Source of the DNA: Candidatus Rickettsia kotlanii
GTDB taxonomy: Bacteria > Pseudomonadota > Alphaproteobacteria > Rickettsiales > Rickettsiaceae
Direction of reading: 5' to 3'
DNA length: 64,000 bases
Assembly (NCBI GenBank): GCA_030295365.1
Contig: AP027062.1
Location: 764,001 to 828,000 of the forward strand
Each line of letters opens with the position of its first letter. The stretch's first letter is position 1. A program made the position numbers and the translations under genes. Below, piece after piece: positions 37,768-47,327 of the stretch. A model generated the notes under the pieces. That model had not been told where the DNA came from. It did not search any database and saw only the letters and a list, made by a program, of their open reading frames with translations.

Positions 37768-39116
37768 AAGCTACTAAAACTACTTATAAAAAAGACCCTA
37801 TGGGGCTTACCCCTTCTCAAATAGTGAATGAACTTAATAGATTTATCGTAGGTCAAGAAAAGGCCAAAAAAGCCGTTGCTATTGCGCTTAGAAATCGTTG
37901 TCGTCGTAAAAGAGTAGAAGGTAATTTACGTAATGAAATAGTACCGAAAAATATTTTAATGATTGGTTCAACCGGTGTCGGGAAAACGGAAATAGCAAGA
38001 CGCCTTGCAAAGCTGACTAATTCCCCTTTCTATAAAATTGAAGCAACTAAATTTACCGAAGTCGGATATGTAGGGCGTGATGTAGAATCAATAATTCGTG
38101 ATTTAGTTGAAATAGCTGTTAATACTGAAAAAACTTTAGCAAAAATGAAAGTAGATATTCATGCCCGTGAAAAAGCAATAGAGAGAATATTAGATAGTTT
38201 AGTAGGTAAAACCTCTAGTAGTGAGACTAGAGAAAAGTTCAAAGAAAAAATTTTAAATGGTGAACTTGATGATACGGAAATTGAAATTAGCGTAGCTGAT
38301 ACTATACCTGTTGGTGGTGGAAGTTTTGAAATACCGGGTATGCCGGGAGCATCTATGGGTGTTCTTAATCTTGGCGATATGATTGGACGAGCACTTGGCA
38401 GCAGTAAGACTAAAACAAAAAAAATGCTAGTTAAAGATGCTATGGCTATTATTATACCTGAAGAATCAGAAAAATTAATAGACCAAGAAAAAATTATTCA
38501 GCAAGCTATAAATTTAGCTGAAAATGACGGTATAGTTTTTATTGATGAAATTGATAAAATAGCTTCAACTAATAGTTCCGGAGCAAAAAATGCTGAAATA
38601 AGTAGAGAGGGAGTACAAAGAGATTTGCTACCTTTGATAGAGGGTACGACGGTTAATACTAAATATGGACCGGTTAAAACCGATCATATATTATTTATTG
38701 CTTCCGGTGCTTTCCATATTGCTAAACCTTCTGATTTATTACCGGAGTTACAAGGAAGGTTACCGATTAGAGTAGAATTAAATTCGCTTACCAAAGATGA
38801 TATGATTAAAATATTGCTTGAGCCTGAAACTAGTTTAATAAAACAATATTCGGCATTAATAGGTACTGAAGACGTGCGTCTTGAATTTGCTGCTTCTGCT
38901 ATTGAGAAGATAGCAGATTATGCGATCACCGTTAATTTAGAAGTCGAAGATATAGGGGCTAGAAGGCTGCATACTATACTTGAAAATTTGCTTGAGGATA
39001 TAAGCTTTGAAGCTAGCGAAATGAAAGGTAAAAACATAACTATCGATGATAAATTCGTAGAAAATCAATTATCAAAAATAATAACTAATCTTGACTTAGC
39101 TAAGTTTGTTCTATAG
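37764..39116 (+). CDS. hslU: ATP-dependent protease ATPase subunit HslU
   Basis: The unfoldase of the HslUV complex. The 450-residue AAA+ protein has Walker A ([18 protein letters not shown], near residue 67), the pore motif in [10 protein letters not shown], Walker B ([13 protein letters not shown]), and [11 protein letters not shown] with sensor-region Arg. It ends LDLAKFVL, the C-terminal tail that docks into HslV. ATGA overlap with hslV. Confidence 0.97.
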   Translation: MKATKTTYKKDPMGLTPSQIVNELNRFIVGQEKAKKAVAIALRNRCRRKRVEGNLRNEIVPKNILMIGSTGVGKTEIARRLAKLTNSPFYKIEATKFTEVGYVGRDVESIIRDLVEIAVNTEKTLAKMKVDIHAREKAIERILDSLVGKTSSSETREKFKEKILNGELDDTEIEISVADTIPVGGGSFEIPGMPGASMGVLNLGDMIGRALGSSKTKTKKMLVKDAMAIIIPEESEKLIDQEKIIQQAINLAENDGIVFIDEIDKIASTNSSGAKNAEISREGVQRDLLPLIEGTTVNTKYGPVKTDHILFIASGAFHIAKPSDLLPELQGRLPIRVELNSLTKDDMIKILLEPETSLIKQYSALIGTEDVRLEFAASAIEKIADYAITVNLEVEDIGARRLHTILENLLEDISFEASEMKGKNITIDDKFVENQLSKIITNLDLAKFVL

Positions 39117-39155
39117 TATGTTTTTCGATCAAGAGTTGAGAAAATTGTTATTTTT

Positions 39156-39253
39156 CATCATTGCGAGAAAAAACTGTAAGTTTTGATGAAGCAATCTCAG
39201 GAGTTTATTATTATTTCATGAGATTGCCACGCAGCCTATGGCTTGTAATGACG
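39156..39253. repeat. Family A palindromic repeat, copy 11
   Basis: atcattgcgagaaaaaactg ... tatggcttgtaatgacg, with gcaatctcaggag and ttatttcatgagattgcc in the centre. It separates hslU from the comM relic. Confidence 0.8.
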
Positions 39254-39343
39254 ATTTAGTAGTATCCATGCAATAACATCTACAACCTAGCAACATATAG
39301 CATTTTAAGAAAAATTTCATGCTAATGCATATAGCAAGTCTAA

Positions 39344-40690
39344 CGTGTTAAAGCAGCGTTATCTTCTATAGGGTTTGCACTACCTACTAAAAAGATTTTA
39401 ATAAATTTAGCTCTGGCAGATTTAGTAAAAGAAGGAAGCCACTTCGATCTTGTGATTGCTTGTGCGATACTTACCGCAATGAATATTTTACCTGAACTTG
39501 AAATTGTGGAATATTTGATAATAGGAGAGATATCATTAGACGGTTCAATCTTACTGGTAAGTAGAGCTTTACCTGCAGCGATTGGAGCTTCTGTTAGAGG
39601 TAAAGGTCTTATTTGCTCAAGTAAAAACAGCTCAGAAGTTGCTTGGTCGGGTAATGATAATGTACTTGTTGCAGGTAATTTAATTGAACTAGTAAATCAT
39701 TTTAAAGGTTTACAAGTTTTAACTCCTCTGGAAGCTAAGCTACAAAATGCGCCAATAAATTATCCCGATTTTAAAGATATAAAAGATCAAAAAATTGCTA
39801 AACGAGCTTTAGAAATTGCAGCATCAGGTGGCATAACCTTTTAATGTTTGGTCCTCCTGGAACCGGTAAATCAAGACTTGCTGCCTGTCTTCCCAGTATA
39901 CTACCTCAAATGTCTACAAAGCAGAACTCCACATTATTTATGCTCACTGGCCGCTATGGTCGGTGGTAGTGTCAGAAAAAAAAGTAAAGCCTAGGGAAAT
40001 TACGCTAGCTCATAACGGAGTATTATTTTTAGATGAACTACCTGAATTCCAACAGCATGTTATTGGTATATGAAGACAGCCTATTGAAAACGGTGAAATA
40101 CTAATCTCACGATCAAATGCTTATATAAAATATCCGGCAAATTTTCAGTTAATAGCAGCTGTGAATCCTTGTAAAGGTGGTTATTGAGGCGATTCTTATA
40201 AAGAATGTATGAAAGCTCTAAAATGTGCTAGCGACTATCAAATGAAAGTATCGGGACCTATTATGGATAGATTTGATTTGCATATAGAAGTATCTAGTAT
40301 TAATGTTTATAATTATGACTTGATTGTAGATAACTCTGAGGAAGAATCTGAATATATAGCTGCAAGAGTCGAGAAAGTACGTTTAATTCAAGAAAAGAGA
40401 TATGAGGGCTATAATATTAAAACAAATAACAGATTAGATGGGCAATTGTTAATAGATTATGCTTATGCCTGCGGATGAAAGATTTACTGAATGAAGTGGC
40501 AAATAAATTTTGTTTATCAATGCCTGCTTATAACCGAATACTTAGAGTAGCACGCACGATTGCCGATCTTGAGAATGTTGATAAGGTCTTGAAAGTGCAT
40601 ATTGTGGAAGCTTTGAGTTACCGTAAAATGGAATGTAATAATATGTATATGAGGATTAACTTCAAAAAGAGCAAAGAGGCCACAAGGTGA
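39344..40690 (+). pseudogene. comM: Decayed comM (YifB, Mg-chelatase-like ATPase)
   Basis: The frame from 39344 reads RVKAALSSIGFALPTKKIL, DLVKEGSHFDLVIACAILTA and ASVRGKGLICSSKNSSEVAW, the Lon-S5-like N-domain of ComM. At about 39843 the Walker A part follows in a shifted frame ([20 protein letters not shown]). Then come broken pieces with [19 protein letters not shown], an open piece from 40209 (ASDYQMKVSGPIMDRFDLHI) and a final piece from 40475 (RTIADLENVDKVLKVHIVEA, LSYRKME). The first exon-like part lacks its start, and several frameshifts and stops break the rest. The tail after LSYRKME comes from a family D repeat. ComM is a branch-migration helicase in natural transformation. Confidence 0.92.
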
Positions 40691-40785
40691 GGAACGCAGT
40701 GTCTTAATACGTGAGTATCGAAGTTCTTGTAGGACGACGTAGCATTTTTGAAGTTGATCCTCGTATACTGTATACTGTCTTCATT
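40641..40785. repeat. Family D repeat, copy 2
   Basis: Begins atatgaggattaacttcaaaaagagc and ends gcatttttgaagttgatcctcgtatact, terminal inverted repeats of about 25 bp. It encodes the last residues of the comM relic ([15 protein letters not shown]). Confidence 0.72.
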
Positions 40786-40812
40786 TTTTGCAATATGTTT
40801 AAGGATAAAAGA

Positions 40813-41753
40813 TATGAGTACTATAATAAGTTTTGATTACGCTATTAAATATTTATTAAAAGATAAAGGGGATTATGAAATAGTCAAGGGATTTATTTCG
40901 GCTATTCTTAAAGATGCTGGTTTGTAGTTCTGTTAAAATAAAAGCCATACTGGAAAGTGGCAGTAATAAAGAAAATGATAGCTTAAAATCTAGTGTAGCA
41001 GATGTCATTGTGGAAGATGAAGAAGGGTATAAACCTATAGTAGAAATAGATAAATCCTATACAAATCTTTTTATGCATAAAGCTTGTTTTAATTCTAGTA
41101 GATTAATAGTTGATAGTATTTCTAAGAGCGAGGATTATTCTACTATAAAAAAATATTATTAATTTATTGTATTTTCCTTTTGATGATATGAAAGCACCTT
41201 TATATCACAGTAAGACTATTTTTAGAGAAGTTGATACAAAACATCCTATGAAATTTTCTTTTGGAGATATGAGAGAGGTAAAATATTTGATTTATATAAT
41301 GTATTTTCAGAATATATTGTAATATCAGTACCATTTAATGATGTTATAAGAGATGAATTGGATGAATGGCTATATATAGTAAAACATTCTGAAGTTAAGA
41401 AAGATTTTAAATCGCCATATATGAAGAAAGTAGCAAAACGTTTTGATATACTTAAGATGACTCCTAAAGAGCAAATAATTTATCGTGCCTATATGAATAA
41501 AAGCTATAAAGAACGTGATTATATAGTTTCTGCTGAAGAAAAAGGTAGAGAACAAGGTATGGCAAAGAATAGAGGAGGGGAGGAAAAAAGGTAAACAAGG
41601 AGGTATACAAGAAGGTGAAGTTACAAAAAGTATAAAAATAGCAAAAAAGATTTTAATGAAAAACACTCGATAGAAGAAATACATGAGATTACTGAAGTAT
41701 CTATAAAAGAAATAGAGCGATTACAAACAGAAATTGAGAACCTTAAAAAATAA
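40813..41753 (+). pseudogene. Decayed Rpn/PD-(D/E)XK nuclease ('transposase-like') gene
   Basis: The start STIISFDYAIKYLLKDKGDY, then a frame change to LKSSVADVIVEDEEGYKPIV and EIDKSYTNLFMHKACFNSSR, then another frame change to DEWLYIVKHSEVKKDFKSPY and KKVAKRFDILKMTPKEQIIY. It ends with a low-complexity EKGREQG region and a coiled coil closing in EIERLQTEIENLKK. This order is that of the Rpn family of recombination-promoting nucleases (PD-(D/E)XK fold), common in Rickettsia. Motif residues VIVED and VEIDKSY are still visible. At least three frameshifts or stops inactivate it. Confidence 0.82.
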
Positions 41754-41762
41754 CTATCTTTA

Positions 41763-43103
41763 ATGACAAAAATTTACTTTATAGCTGGTGAGGTGTCAGG
41801 CGACTTTGTAGGTAGTCGTATAATTCAGCATTTAAAAAACAATACAGGGGTACAACTAAATTCACCTGTACCAAGCTTTATGAATGATGCTGTACAGTTT
41901 GTTGGTGTTGGCGGCAAATATATGGAGGAAGCCGGTAGCTTTAAAAGCTTATTTTCTATTACTTCCATAAATTTAATGGGTTTTGTAGAAATTTTGCCTC
42001 ATATTTTTAAGCTTAAAAAATTAATTGATAAAACTGTGGAGGATATAATAAATAGTAAAGCTGATTTATTAATTACCATAGATTCACCAGGGTTTACTTA
42101 TCGTGTGGCAAAGCGAGTAAGGAAACTTTTACCAAAGCTGAAAATGATTCATATCGTTGCACCGTCAGTTTGGGCATATAAAGAGGGTAGGGCAGTAAAA
42201 TACGCTAAAATTTATGATTGTTTATTTGCTTTACTACCGTTTGAACCTCCATATTTTACTAAAGTCGGTCTTGATTGTAGATATATAGGTCATCCGATTA
42301 TGGAGCAAGAGTTTTATAGTGATAAAATAGCTTTACGTGAAGAGTTTAAAATAGATGAGAATGAGAGAGTTTTGTGTGTTACTCTTGGTAGTAGAAAGGG
42401 TGAGATTCTAAGGCATTTATCGGTTTTTGTTTCTTCTATTGAAGAAATATTCAAGAGTTGTAATAATCTTAAAGTTATATTTACTCTTACAAATCCTGCT
42501 CATGAGGCAATAATAAAACCATTTCTAGAAGATGTTAAGTTTAATTATTTATTTTCAAGTGAGAGACTTAAAACTTATGCTGTTGCGGATGTAGCTTTAG
42601 CAAAATCCGGTACTAATACTTTAGAGATAGCAGCTTCCGGTACTCCTATGATTGTGGCTTATAAAGTTAATCTTATAAGCTTTTTTATTATCAGGCTATT
42701 GATAAAAATAAAATATGTTACGTTGATAAATATTATAGCTGATAAAGAAATAATTCCAGAATTTATCCAATTTAATTGCCGAGTTAATCTTATTAGTAAT
42801 AAGCTGCAAGAGTTATTATTTAATTCTAAGAAAGCTTATGAGCAGGTAATAGAAAGCCAAAAAATTTTGCAGCAATTAGGATTTAAATCAAACCGGTTAC
42901 AGCTAAATTCAGAAAGTTTTAGATACGATGAATTTAAAGGCAAGCTAGCTAGGCGTACAAAAATACGTGAACAAAGGCTTAGCTTGGAAAATTCGCTTGT
43001 ATCAAGTGATCAAGATAATGCTGTACCTTCTTATATAGCTGCAGAAATTATTAAACAGGAGTTCTTAGAACCTAAAATAAAGTTTTTAAACGAGAAAGAT
43101 TAG
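41763..43103 (+). CDS. lpxB: Lipid-A-disaccharide synthase
   Basis: It joins UDP-2,3-diacylglucosamine and lipid X to form the lipid A disaccharide at the inner membrane. The start IYFIAGEVSGDFVGSRIIQHL, the core MIHIVAPSVWAYKEGRAVKY and CRYIGHPIMEQEF, and the donor-binding VALAKSGTNTLEIAASGTPMIVAYK are all typical. At 446 residues it is about 60 longer than E. coli LpxB. Part of the excess is an insertion near residues 386-420 (42919-43029) with the look of an in-frame palindromic element, and part is a short insertion near residues 31-43. The reading frame is intact. Confidence 0.95.
   Translation: MTKIYFIAGEVSGDFVGSRIIQHLKNNTGVQLNSPVPSFMNDAVQFVGVGGKYMEEAGSFKSLFSITSINLMGFVEILPHIFKLKKLIDKTVEDIINSKADLLITIDSPGFTYRVAKRVRKLLPKLKMIHIVAPSVWAYKEGRAVKYAKIYDCLFALLPFEPPYFTKVGLDCRYIGHPIMEQEFYSDKIALREEFKIDENERVLCVTLGSRKGEILRHLSVFVSSIEEIFKSCNNLKVIFTLTNPAHEAIIKPFLEDVKFNYLFSSERLKTYAVADVALAKSGTNTLEIAASGTPMIVAYKVNLISFFIIRLLIKIKYVTLINIIADKEIIPEFIQFNCRVNLISNKLQELLFNSKKAYEQVIESQKILQQLGFKSNRLQLNSESFRYDEFKGKLARRTKIREQRLSLENSLVSSDQDNAVPSYIAAEIIKQEFLEPKIKFLNEKD
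42919..43029. repeat. Candidate in-frame palindromic insertion within lpxB
   Basis: The DNA has arms ggcaagctagctaggcgtac and gtgaacaaaggcttagcttgg around a short aaaaata loop, and it encodes EFKGKLARRTKIREQRLSLE, absent from LpxB of other bacteria as far as I know. Insertions of this style, beginning 'EFKG...RT', are known for Rickettsia palindromic elements inside genes. The limits are approximate. Confidence 0.45.
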
Positions 43104-43372
43104 TACTTGAAACCGGCGGTCCACAACATTTTCTGAATTATAATAAACATTAATATTAATATAATAATAAAATATATTTCCATATTTTTTCTTATAGTAT
43201 TAATTTGTTTCATTAAAATTTTTAAATCATTGGAAATTTTTTTGTATTCCTCATTGTTATCAGAACGCATTGTTGTCAAGAAACCGGATAAGTTTCCTAA
43301 CTTATTTTGTAAAGCTTTTAACCTTTCAGTATGTTCTTCGTGTTTTAGATCAGTATTGTGATCTTGTATCAT
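43100..43372 (-). CDS. Small coiled-coil protein with C-terminal membrane helix
   Basis: The 90-residue protein has a charged helical N-terminal part with regular heptads (ERLKALQNKLGNLSGFLTTM, then KISNDLKILMKQINTIRKNM) and a single hydrophobic helix near residues 66-82 (IYFIIILILMFIIIQKML). It may be tail-anchored in the inner membrane. It overlaps the end of lpxB by 4 bp on the other strand. No family is recognised. Composition and intactness suggest a real gene. Confidence 0.55.
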   Translation of the reverse strand: MIQDHNTDLKHEEHTERLKALQNKLGNLSGFLTTMRSDNNEEYKKISNDLKILMKQINTIRKNMEIYFIIILILMFIIIQKMLWTAGFKY

Positions 43373-43541
43373 AATATATAATGCCCATTATAAGATCATT
43401 ATTAACGCCGGTATAGCAATAATATGAACTAAGATTTATATTTTTTGTTTGTAATAAAAATTCTAACTTATTCATTTTATAGGAGTATGCTATTGTTATA
43501 GTAAATTGGTTTGCGTTATTAATTTGTTGCTCATTAGTCAT
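43350..43541 (-). CDS. Possible small hypothetical protein
   Basis: A 63-residue frame starting MTNEQQINNANQFTITIAYS and including LEFLLQTKNINLSSYYCYTG. It overlaps the start of the coiled-coil gene by 23 bp. It could be a truncated or shifted gene, or chance. There is no family match by eye and no clear ribosome-binding site. Confidence 0.25.
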   Translation of the reverse strand: MTNEQQINNANQFTITIAYSYKMNKLEFLLQTKNINLSSYYCYTGVNNDLIMGIIYYDTRSQY

Positions 43542-43675
43542 ATAATTTTAATTACCAAATATTAAAACTATTGATTTAGCAAAAAGTTAATTTTACTATG
43601 TATTATTTCAAATGTCAATAAAAAACCATATTTCGTGGTAAGATTTTTCTAAACCTTATAAAAATAATAGTTATT

Positions 43676-44695
43676 ATGTTAAACAACCTATTAAAAACTA
43701 AACTTTTTTTAGTTATAGTATCCCTAACTATATTTATTATTTTGCTAAATTTTAGTATATTTTATATTTTGGTACCGGGTAATCTTACTCAAAATAAAAC
43801 GATAATTATTGAACCTAAATTATCCGTAGATCAAATAGTTACAAAACTTTATTCTAATGAAGTAATCAAATATCCAAGAATTTTTAAGGTAATTGCTAAA
43901 ATTTATTCTATAAAAAGACCTCTTAAAAGTGGTGAATATGTGTTTACTCGTAATATATCGCCTCTGCAAACTTTAAGAATATTAGCAAGCGGTAAATCTA
44001 TAATACACAAGATAATTGTCCCGGAAGGTACGGTAGTTAGTGAGGTTATAAAGAAAATTAATGAAGAAAGTCGATTACTTGGAGAAATAAAAGGGATAAT
44101 ACCTGAAGGTTTTTTAATGCCTTCCACGTATTTTTTTTCTTACGGTGATCAAAAAGAGCATATAATTGATCACATGAGAAATTTAATGTCTGCTAATTTA
44201 GATAAAGTAATGCAAAATCTTGCACCGGATTCTCCATTAAAAACTAGACTTGAGGTATTAACGCTAGCTTCAATAATTGAAAAAGAAGCCGGCTCAAATG
44301 CAGAAAAGCCTATTATAGCAGCAGTATTCATTAATCGTTTAAAGAAAAATATGAAGCTACAAGCCGATTCGACTACTATATATGCTTTGACTGAAGGAAA
44401 ATTTAAATTAGCAAGAGCTTTAACAAAAAAAGATTTATTGCAAGAACTACCCTATAATACTTATTATATAAAAGGTTTACCACCCGGTCCGATTTCTTGT
44501 CCGTCGTTAAAATCTTTAGAAGCAGCGGTAAAATCTGCTAAAACGGATGCATTATTTTTTGTAGTTGATGGTAAAGGCGGGCATAATTTTTCTAACAATC
44601 TTAATGATCATAATAGATTTGTTGAAACTTATCGAAAAAGTTTGATTAAAGTACCTGAGCCGGCAATTGATCCTGAAAAACCATCTACTCGATGA
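43676..44695 (+). CDS. mltG: Endolytic murein transglycosylase MltG
   Basis: It cuts nascent glycan strands at the inner membrane and sets their length. The 339-residue protein has one N-terminal membrane helix (LVIVSLTIFIILLNFSIFYIL), a LysM-like region (VDQIVTKLYSNEVI...SGEYVF), and the catalytic YceG domain with ASIIEKEAGSNAEKPIIAAV, where Glu of EKE is the active residue. It ends with YNTYYIKGLPPGPISCPSLK and a KGGHNFSNNLNDHN block. The last residues (PSTR) are encoded by a family D repeat. Confidence 0.95.
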   Translation: MLNNLLKTKLFLVIVSLTIFIILLNFSIFYILVPGNLTQNKTIIIEPKLSVDQIVTKLYSNEVIKYPRIFKVIAKIYSIKRPLKSGEYVFTRNISPLQTLRILASGKSIIHKIIVPEGTVVSEVIKKINEESRLLGEIKGIIPEGFLMPSTYFFSYGDQKEHIIDHMRNLMSANLDKVMQNLAPDSPLKTRLEVLTLASIIEKEAGSNAEKPIIAAVFINRLKKNMKLQADSTTIYALTEGKFKLARALTKKDLLQELPYNTYYIKGLPPGPISCPSLKSLEAAVKSAKTDALFFVVDGKGGHNFSNNLNDHNRFVETYRKSLIKVPEPAIDPEKPSTR

Positions 44696-44810
44696 ACTTC
44701 AAAAATTGGCTACTTCGTCTTATAAGAGCTGTGGTGCTCATGTATTAAGTATACGCTCCGCTTCTTGTCTTATAGACTCCTTGCTCTTTTTGAAGTTGAT
44801 TTGCGTATAT
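44682..44810. repeat. Family D repeat, copy 3, overlapping mltG 3' end
   Basis: Starts catctactcgatgaacttcaa, contains ggctacttcgtcttataag and acgctccgcttcttgtcttatagactccttgctct, and ends ttgaagttgatttgcgtata. The first 14 bases encode the MltG C-terminus and stop. Confidence 0.78.
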
Positions 44811-44835
44811 TTTTATCTACTTAAGGGATGTTATC

Positions 44836-45147
44836 ATGAATAATAGTGAATTTAGTAAAATAGCCGAGACAACAATTGTATATATAGCAGAAAAGATAGA
44901 AGAGCAGGATAAAGAAGCAAGTATAGATGTAGATTTACAAGGCGATATATTAAACCTTGATACTGATAAAGGAGTATATGTAATAAATAAACAAAGTGTC
45001 GCCAAAGAAATTTGGTTGTCGTCACCGGTTAGTGGTCCTTATCATTTTTTTTATGAACAAGGCGAATGGACAAATAGAGCAGGGCTTGAATTAATGGCTA
45101 TTTTAACTGAAGAACTTAATATTAAATTTGATACTCGCCCCATTTGA
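44836..45147 (+). CDS. cyaY: Iron-sulfur cluster assembly protein CyaY (bacterial frataxin)
   Basis: A small iron-binding regulator of Fe-S cluster assembly. The 103-residue protein has the acidic first helix ([20 protein letters not shown]), [20 protein letters not shown], and the conserved [20 protein letters not shown] sheet. An AAGGGA lies about 9 bases before the ATG. Family D repeats flank it on both sides, and the second one supplies the last codons (TRPI). Confidence 0.94.
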   Translation: MNNSEFSKIAETTIVYIAEKIEEQDKEASIDVDLQGDILNLDTDKGVYVINKQSVAKEIWLSSPVSGPYHFFYEQGEWTNRAGLELMAILTEELNIKFDTRPI

Positions 45148-45262
45148 AAAATTAGCAACAATGCCTTTATAAGACCTCGGATGCTGAATGCTTAATATAC
45201 GTTCCACTCCTCGGCTTACAGACCAATTACTCTTTTCCAAGTTAAACTTCGTATCACTACTC
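45131..45262. repeat. Family D repeat, copy 4, overlapping cyaY 3' end
   Basis: Starts gatactcgccccatttgaaaaatt and includes acgttccactcctcggcttacagacc and ctcttttccaagttaaacttcgtatc. Its left end is in the cyaY frame and contributes its stop codon. Confidence 0.76.
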
Positions 45263-45284
45263 TGCACTTTACTTCGGAATATAT

Positions 45285-46022
45285 ATGAAAGATTTTGAAA
45301 CTGCCGATAGTGCTGCCGAAAAAGTTTATGATTTAATAATAAAAAATGCTCCTACTCGTGCATCTATATTCATTGATGTTGATGATACGCTTATAACTCC
45401 TAAATAAAAAACTTTTAAGAAGTCGCCTTATAATTAAATAATTGATAGAATTAAGGAAAATAAAAGTAGTTATGACAATTATGAGGAAATTATCAGTAAT
45501 TGGTTTTTGCAGCGAAAAGTAATATTAATTGATGAAGAGTGGGTAGAAGTTATAAACAAGCTCAAGGAAAAGTTTCCCGTTTATGGTCTTACACAAATGA
45601 ATACGGGAGCATTCAACAATATTCTTTCTATATAAGATTGGTGATATAAAGAACTAAAAGAGCTGGGTATCGAATTTTCAGATAATGAAAAATTAGCAAT
45701 TTATAATGCAGGACACTATTTTTTATAAAGGTATATAGGTATATTTATAACCGGTAATCACTCAAAAAGTGGTACTTTATCAAAATTTTCTGAAGAGCTA
45801 AATGCTAGTTTTATTATATTTGTTGATGATCGTGCGAAGCATATTGAAGATATAGGAGATTATTGTAAAAAGAATAAAATAGGTTTTTTAGGCATTTTAT
45901 TTGACGGAAAATTTAACAGGTGAACTGATCCTATACTTGCCGAATGTTAAGAATCATATTTAATAGAAAATGCTAAATGGCTTGAAGACATAGAAGCTTA
46001 TGGGATAATGGTCAGGAAGTAA
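45285..46022 (+). pseudogene. Decayed DUF2608 family gene (third copy)
   Basis: The reading begins FETADSAAEKVYDLIIKN and TRASIFIDVDDTLITPK, an intact HAD-like DxDxT motif, then meets a stop. After further stops it continues with WFLQRKVILIDEEWVEVINK, FPVYGLTQMNTGAFNNIL, YIGIFITGNHSKSGTLSKFS and SFIIFVDDRAKHIEDIGDYC, and it ends YLIENAKWLEDIEAYGIMV. It corresponds along its length to the exported DUF2608 proteins at 8912-10604. At least six stops or frame changes are present, and no signal peptide remains. Confidence 0.85.
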
Positions 46023-46054
46023 TAATTAAATAGAATACATGCCTACATAGATAT

Positions 46055-46173
46055 CGTCATTGCGAGCAGCCCTAGGCTGCGTGGCAATCCATAAAAAATA
46101 ATAAAAATTCCGTAAATCAGAATTTTAACTAGATTGCTTCGTCGATTATTTTATAATTTCCTCGCAATGATGA
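46055..46173. repeat. Family A palindromic repeat, copy 12
   Basis: cgtcattgcgagcagcccta ... atttcctcgcaatgatgac, with a longer interior (aaaattccgtaaatcagaatttt) like the 25858 and 36477 copies. Confidence 0.82.
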
Positions 46174-46263
46174 CTCAATATCCACGCAACAATGCCATGC
46201 AGGAATGGTATCGAGAGTCACACAACACTCTAAAATAATCCCTAAAATCTATGAGTTTTAAAA

Positions 46264-47144
46264 ATGTACTTTCTAAAAAATTTTTTGATAATATTCATAA
46301 TTCTAATTTCAAATCTAGTATCCGCAAATACTTATAGGCAGATAAATTACAAAATAACACCTTTGTCTAATACGTCTGTTTCAGCTATCAAAGTTGAGAC
46401 AGAAATAATCGGCAATATGAGTGGTGAGGTTATTTTAGATTTTCCCTATGCGTAGGCAAATGCCTACATATTACAAGCAAATCAAAAATGTTAAGCTAGA
46501 ATATCCTATTGGAAAATTACAGTTTAGAAATCAAGACTCGAATGAAGCTATTTTAAATACGGGAAAAATCAATATTATTCGTTTAAGCTACAAAATATAT
46601 CAAAAAACTGGTAATCCTTGTGATATCCACGAAACAATAATTAGATAAAATTTAATTCATTCACCGGGTTATGGGCTTTTTGCTACTCCCAATGATCTAA
46701 ATGAAAATGATATAGTAGCGTTTAACATTGAATGGAATAATATTCCTGATATTTGGGGGACAATATCAGATTATGGTCTTGGTAAAAGCGTGAAATTTAA
46801 AGCTATGCCGATTGAATTATATAGTGCAGTTTATGCAGGGGGTGATTTTACGTGTTTACAAAATTGTCGATCAAAAAATCCTGTATATCTTTCGTTACAT
46901 GGTCAATTTGATCTTAAAGATGAAGAAATAGCTTCTTATATAAATAAAATGTCCGATTCTATCGAATGTGTAAAAAATACAGTAAAAGCAGGACTAACTG
47001 CAGGATATGTAGCTTATGAAACTGTAAAAGGTTTAGGTGGCAGGAACAGTAGGTATAGTTTCTCTTATTGCCGATAATATTTACGGTGATACCACAGAGC
47101 TTGCTGGTGCTATTAATACTAACATGATAGAGTATTATAGTTAA
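46264..47144 (+). pseudogene. Decayed exported protein of unknown function
   Basis: The gene started with a signal peptide (FLKNFLIIFIILISNLVSANT) and a beta-rich part (VSAIKVETEIIGNMSGEVIL). It is broken by a stop and a frameshift after DFPYA near 46455. It resumes as YYKQIKNVKLEYPIGKLQFR, has another in-frame TAA at 46646, continues LIHSPGYGLFATPNDLNEND, IVAFNIEWNNIPDIWGTISD and PIELYSAVYAGGDFTCLQ, and after a final frame change ends LAGAINTNMIEYYS. The N-terminal pattern faintly recalls M61/M1-type peptidase N-domains, but I would not assign it. The function is unknown. Confidence 0.65.
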
Positions 47145-47190
47145 AATATTGTCATACTCAATCATCATTGCGAGAAGTTGCATTGCTTCT

Positions 47191-47321
47191 ATGTCATTCC
47201 CACGGAAGGGGACATCTAGTAAAACATATAAAAACTTGTTTTTATATGTTTATTTTACCAAATATACATTTGTACCAATAAGATTATTTTTACTGGATCC
47301 CCGCTTTCGCGGGAATGACAT
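47191..47321. repeat. Family B palindromic repeat, copy 5
   Basis: atgtcattcccacggaagggg ... atccccgctttcgcgggaatgacat. Immediately to its left, 47162-47190 looks like the first third of a family A element (tcatcattgcgagaagttgc), suggesting one element inserted into or replaced the other. Confidence 0.82.
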
Positions 47322-47327
47322 AGCGAG

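Noticed and set aside
41370-41684. 104-residue hydrophobic minus-strand frame
   Set aside because: Antisense to the Rpn nuclease relic. Low complexity only.
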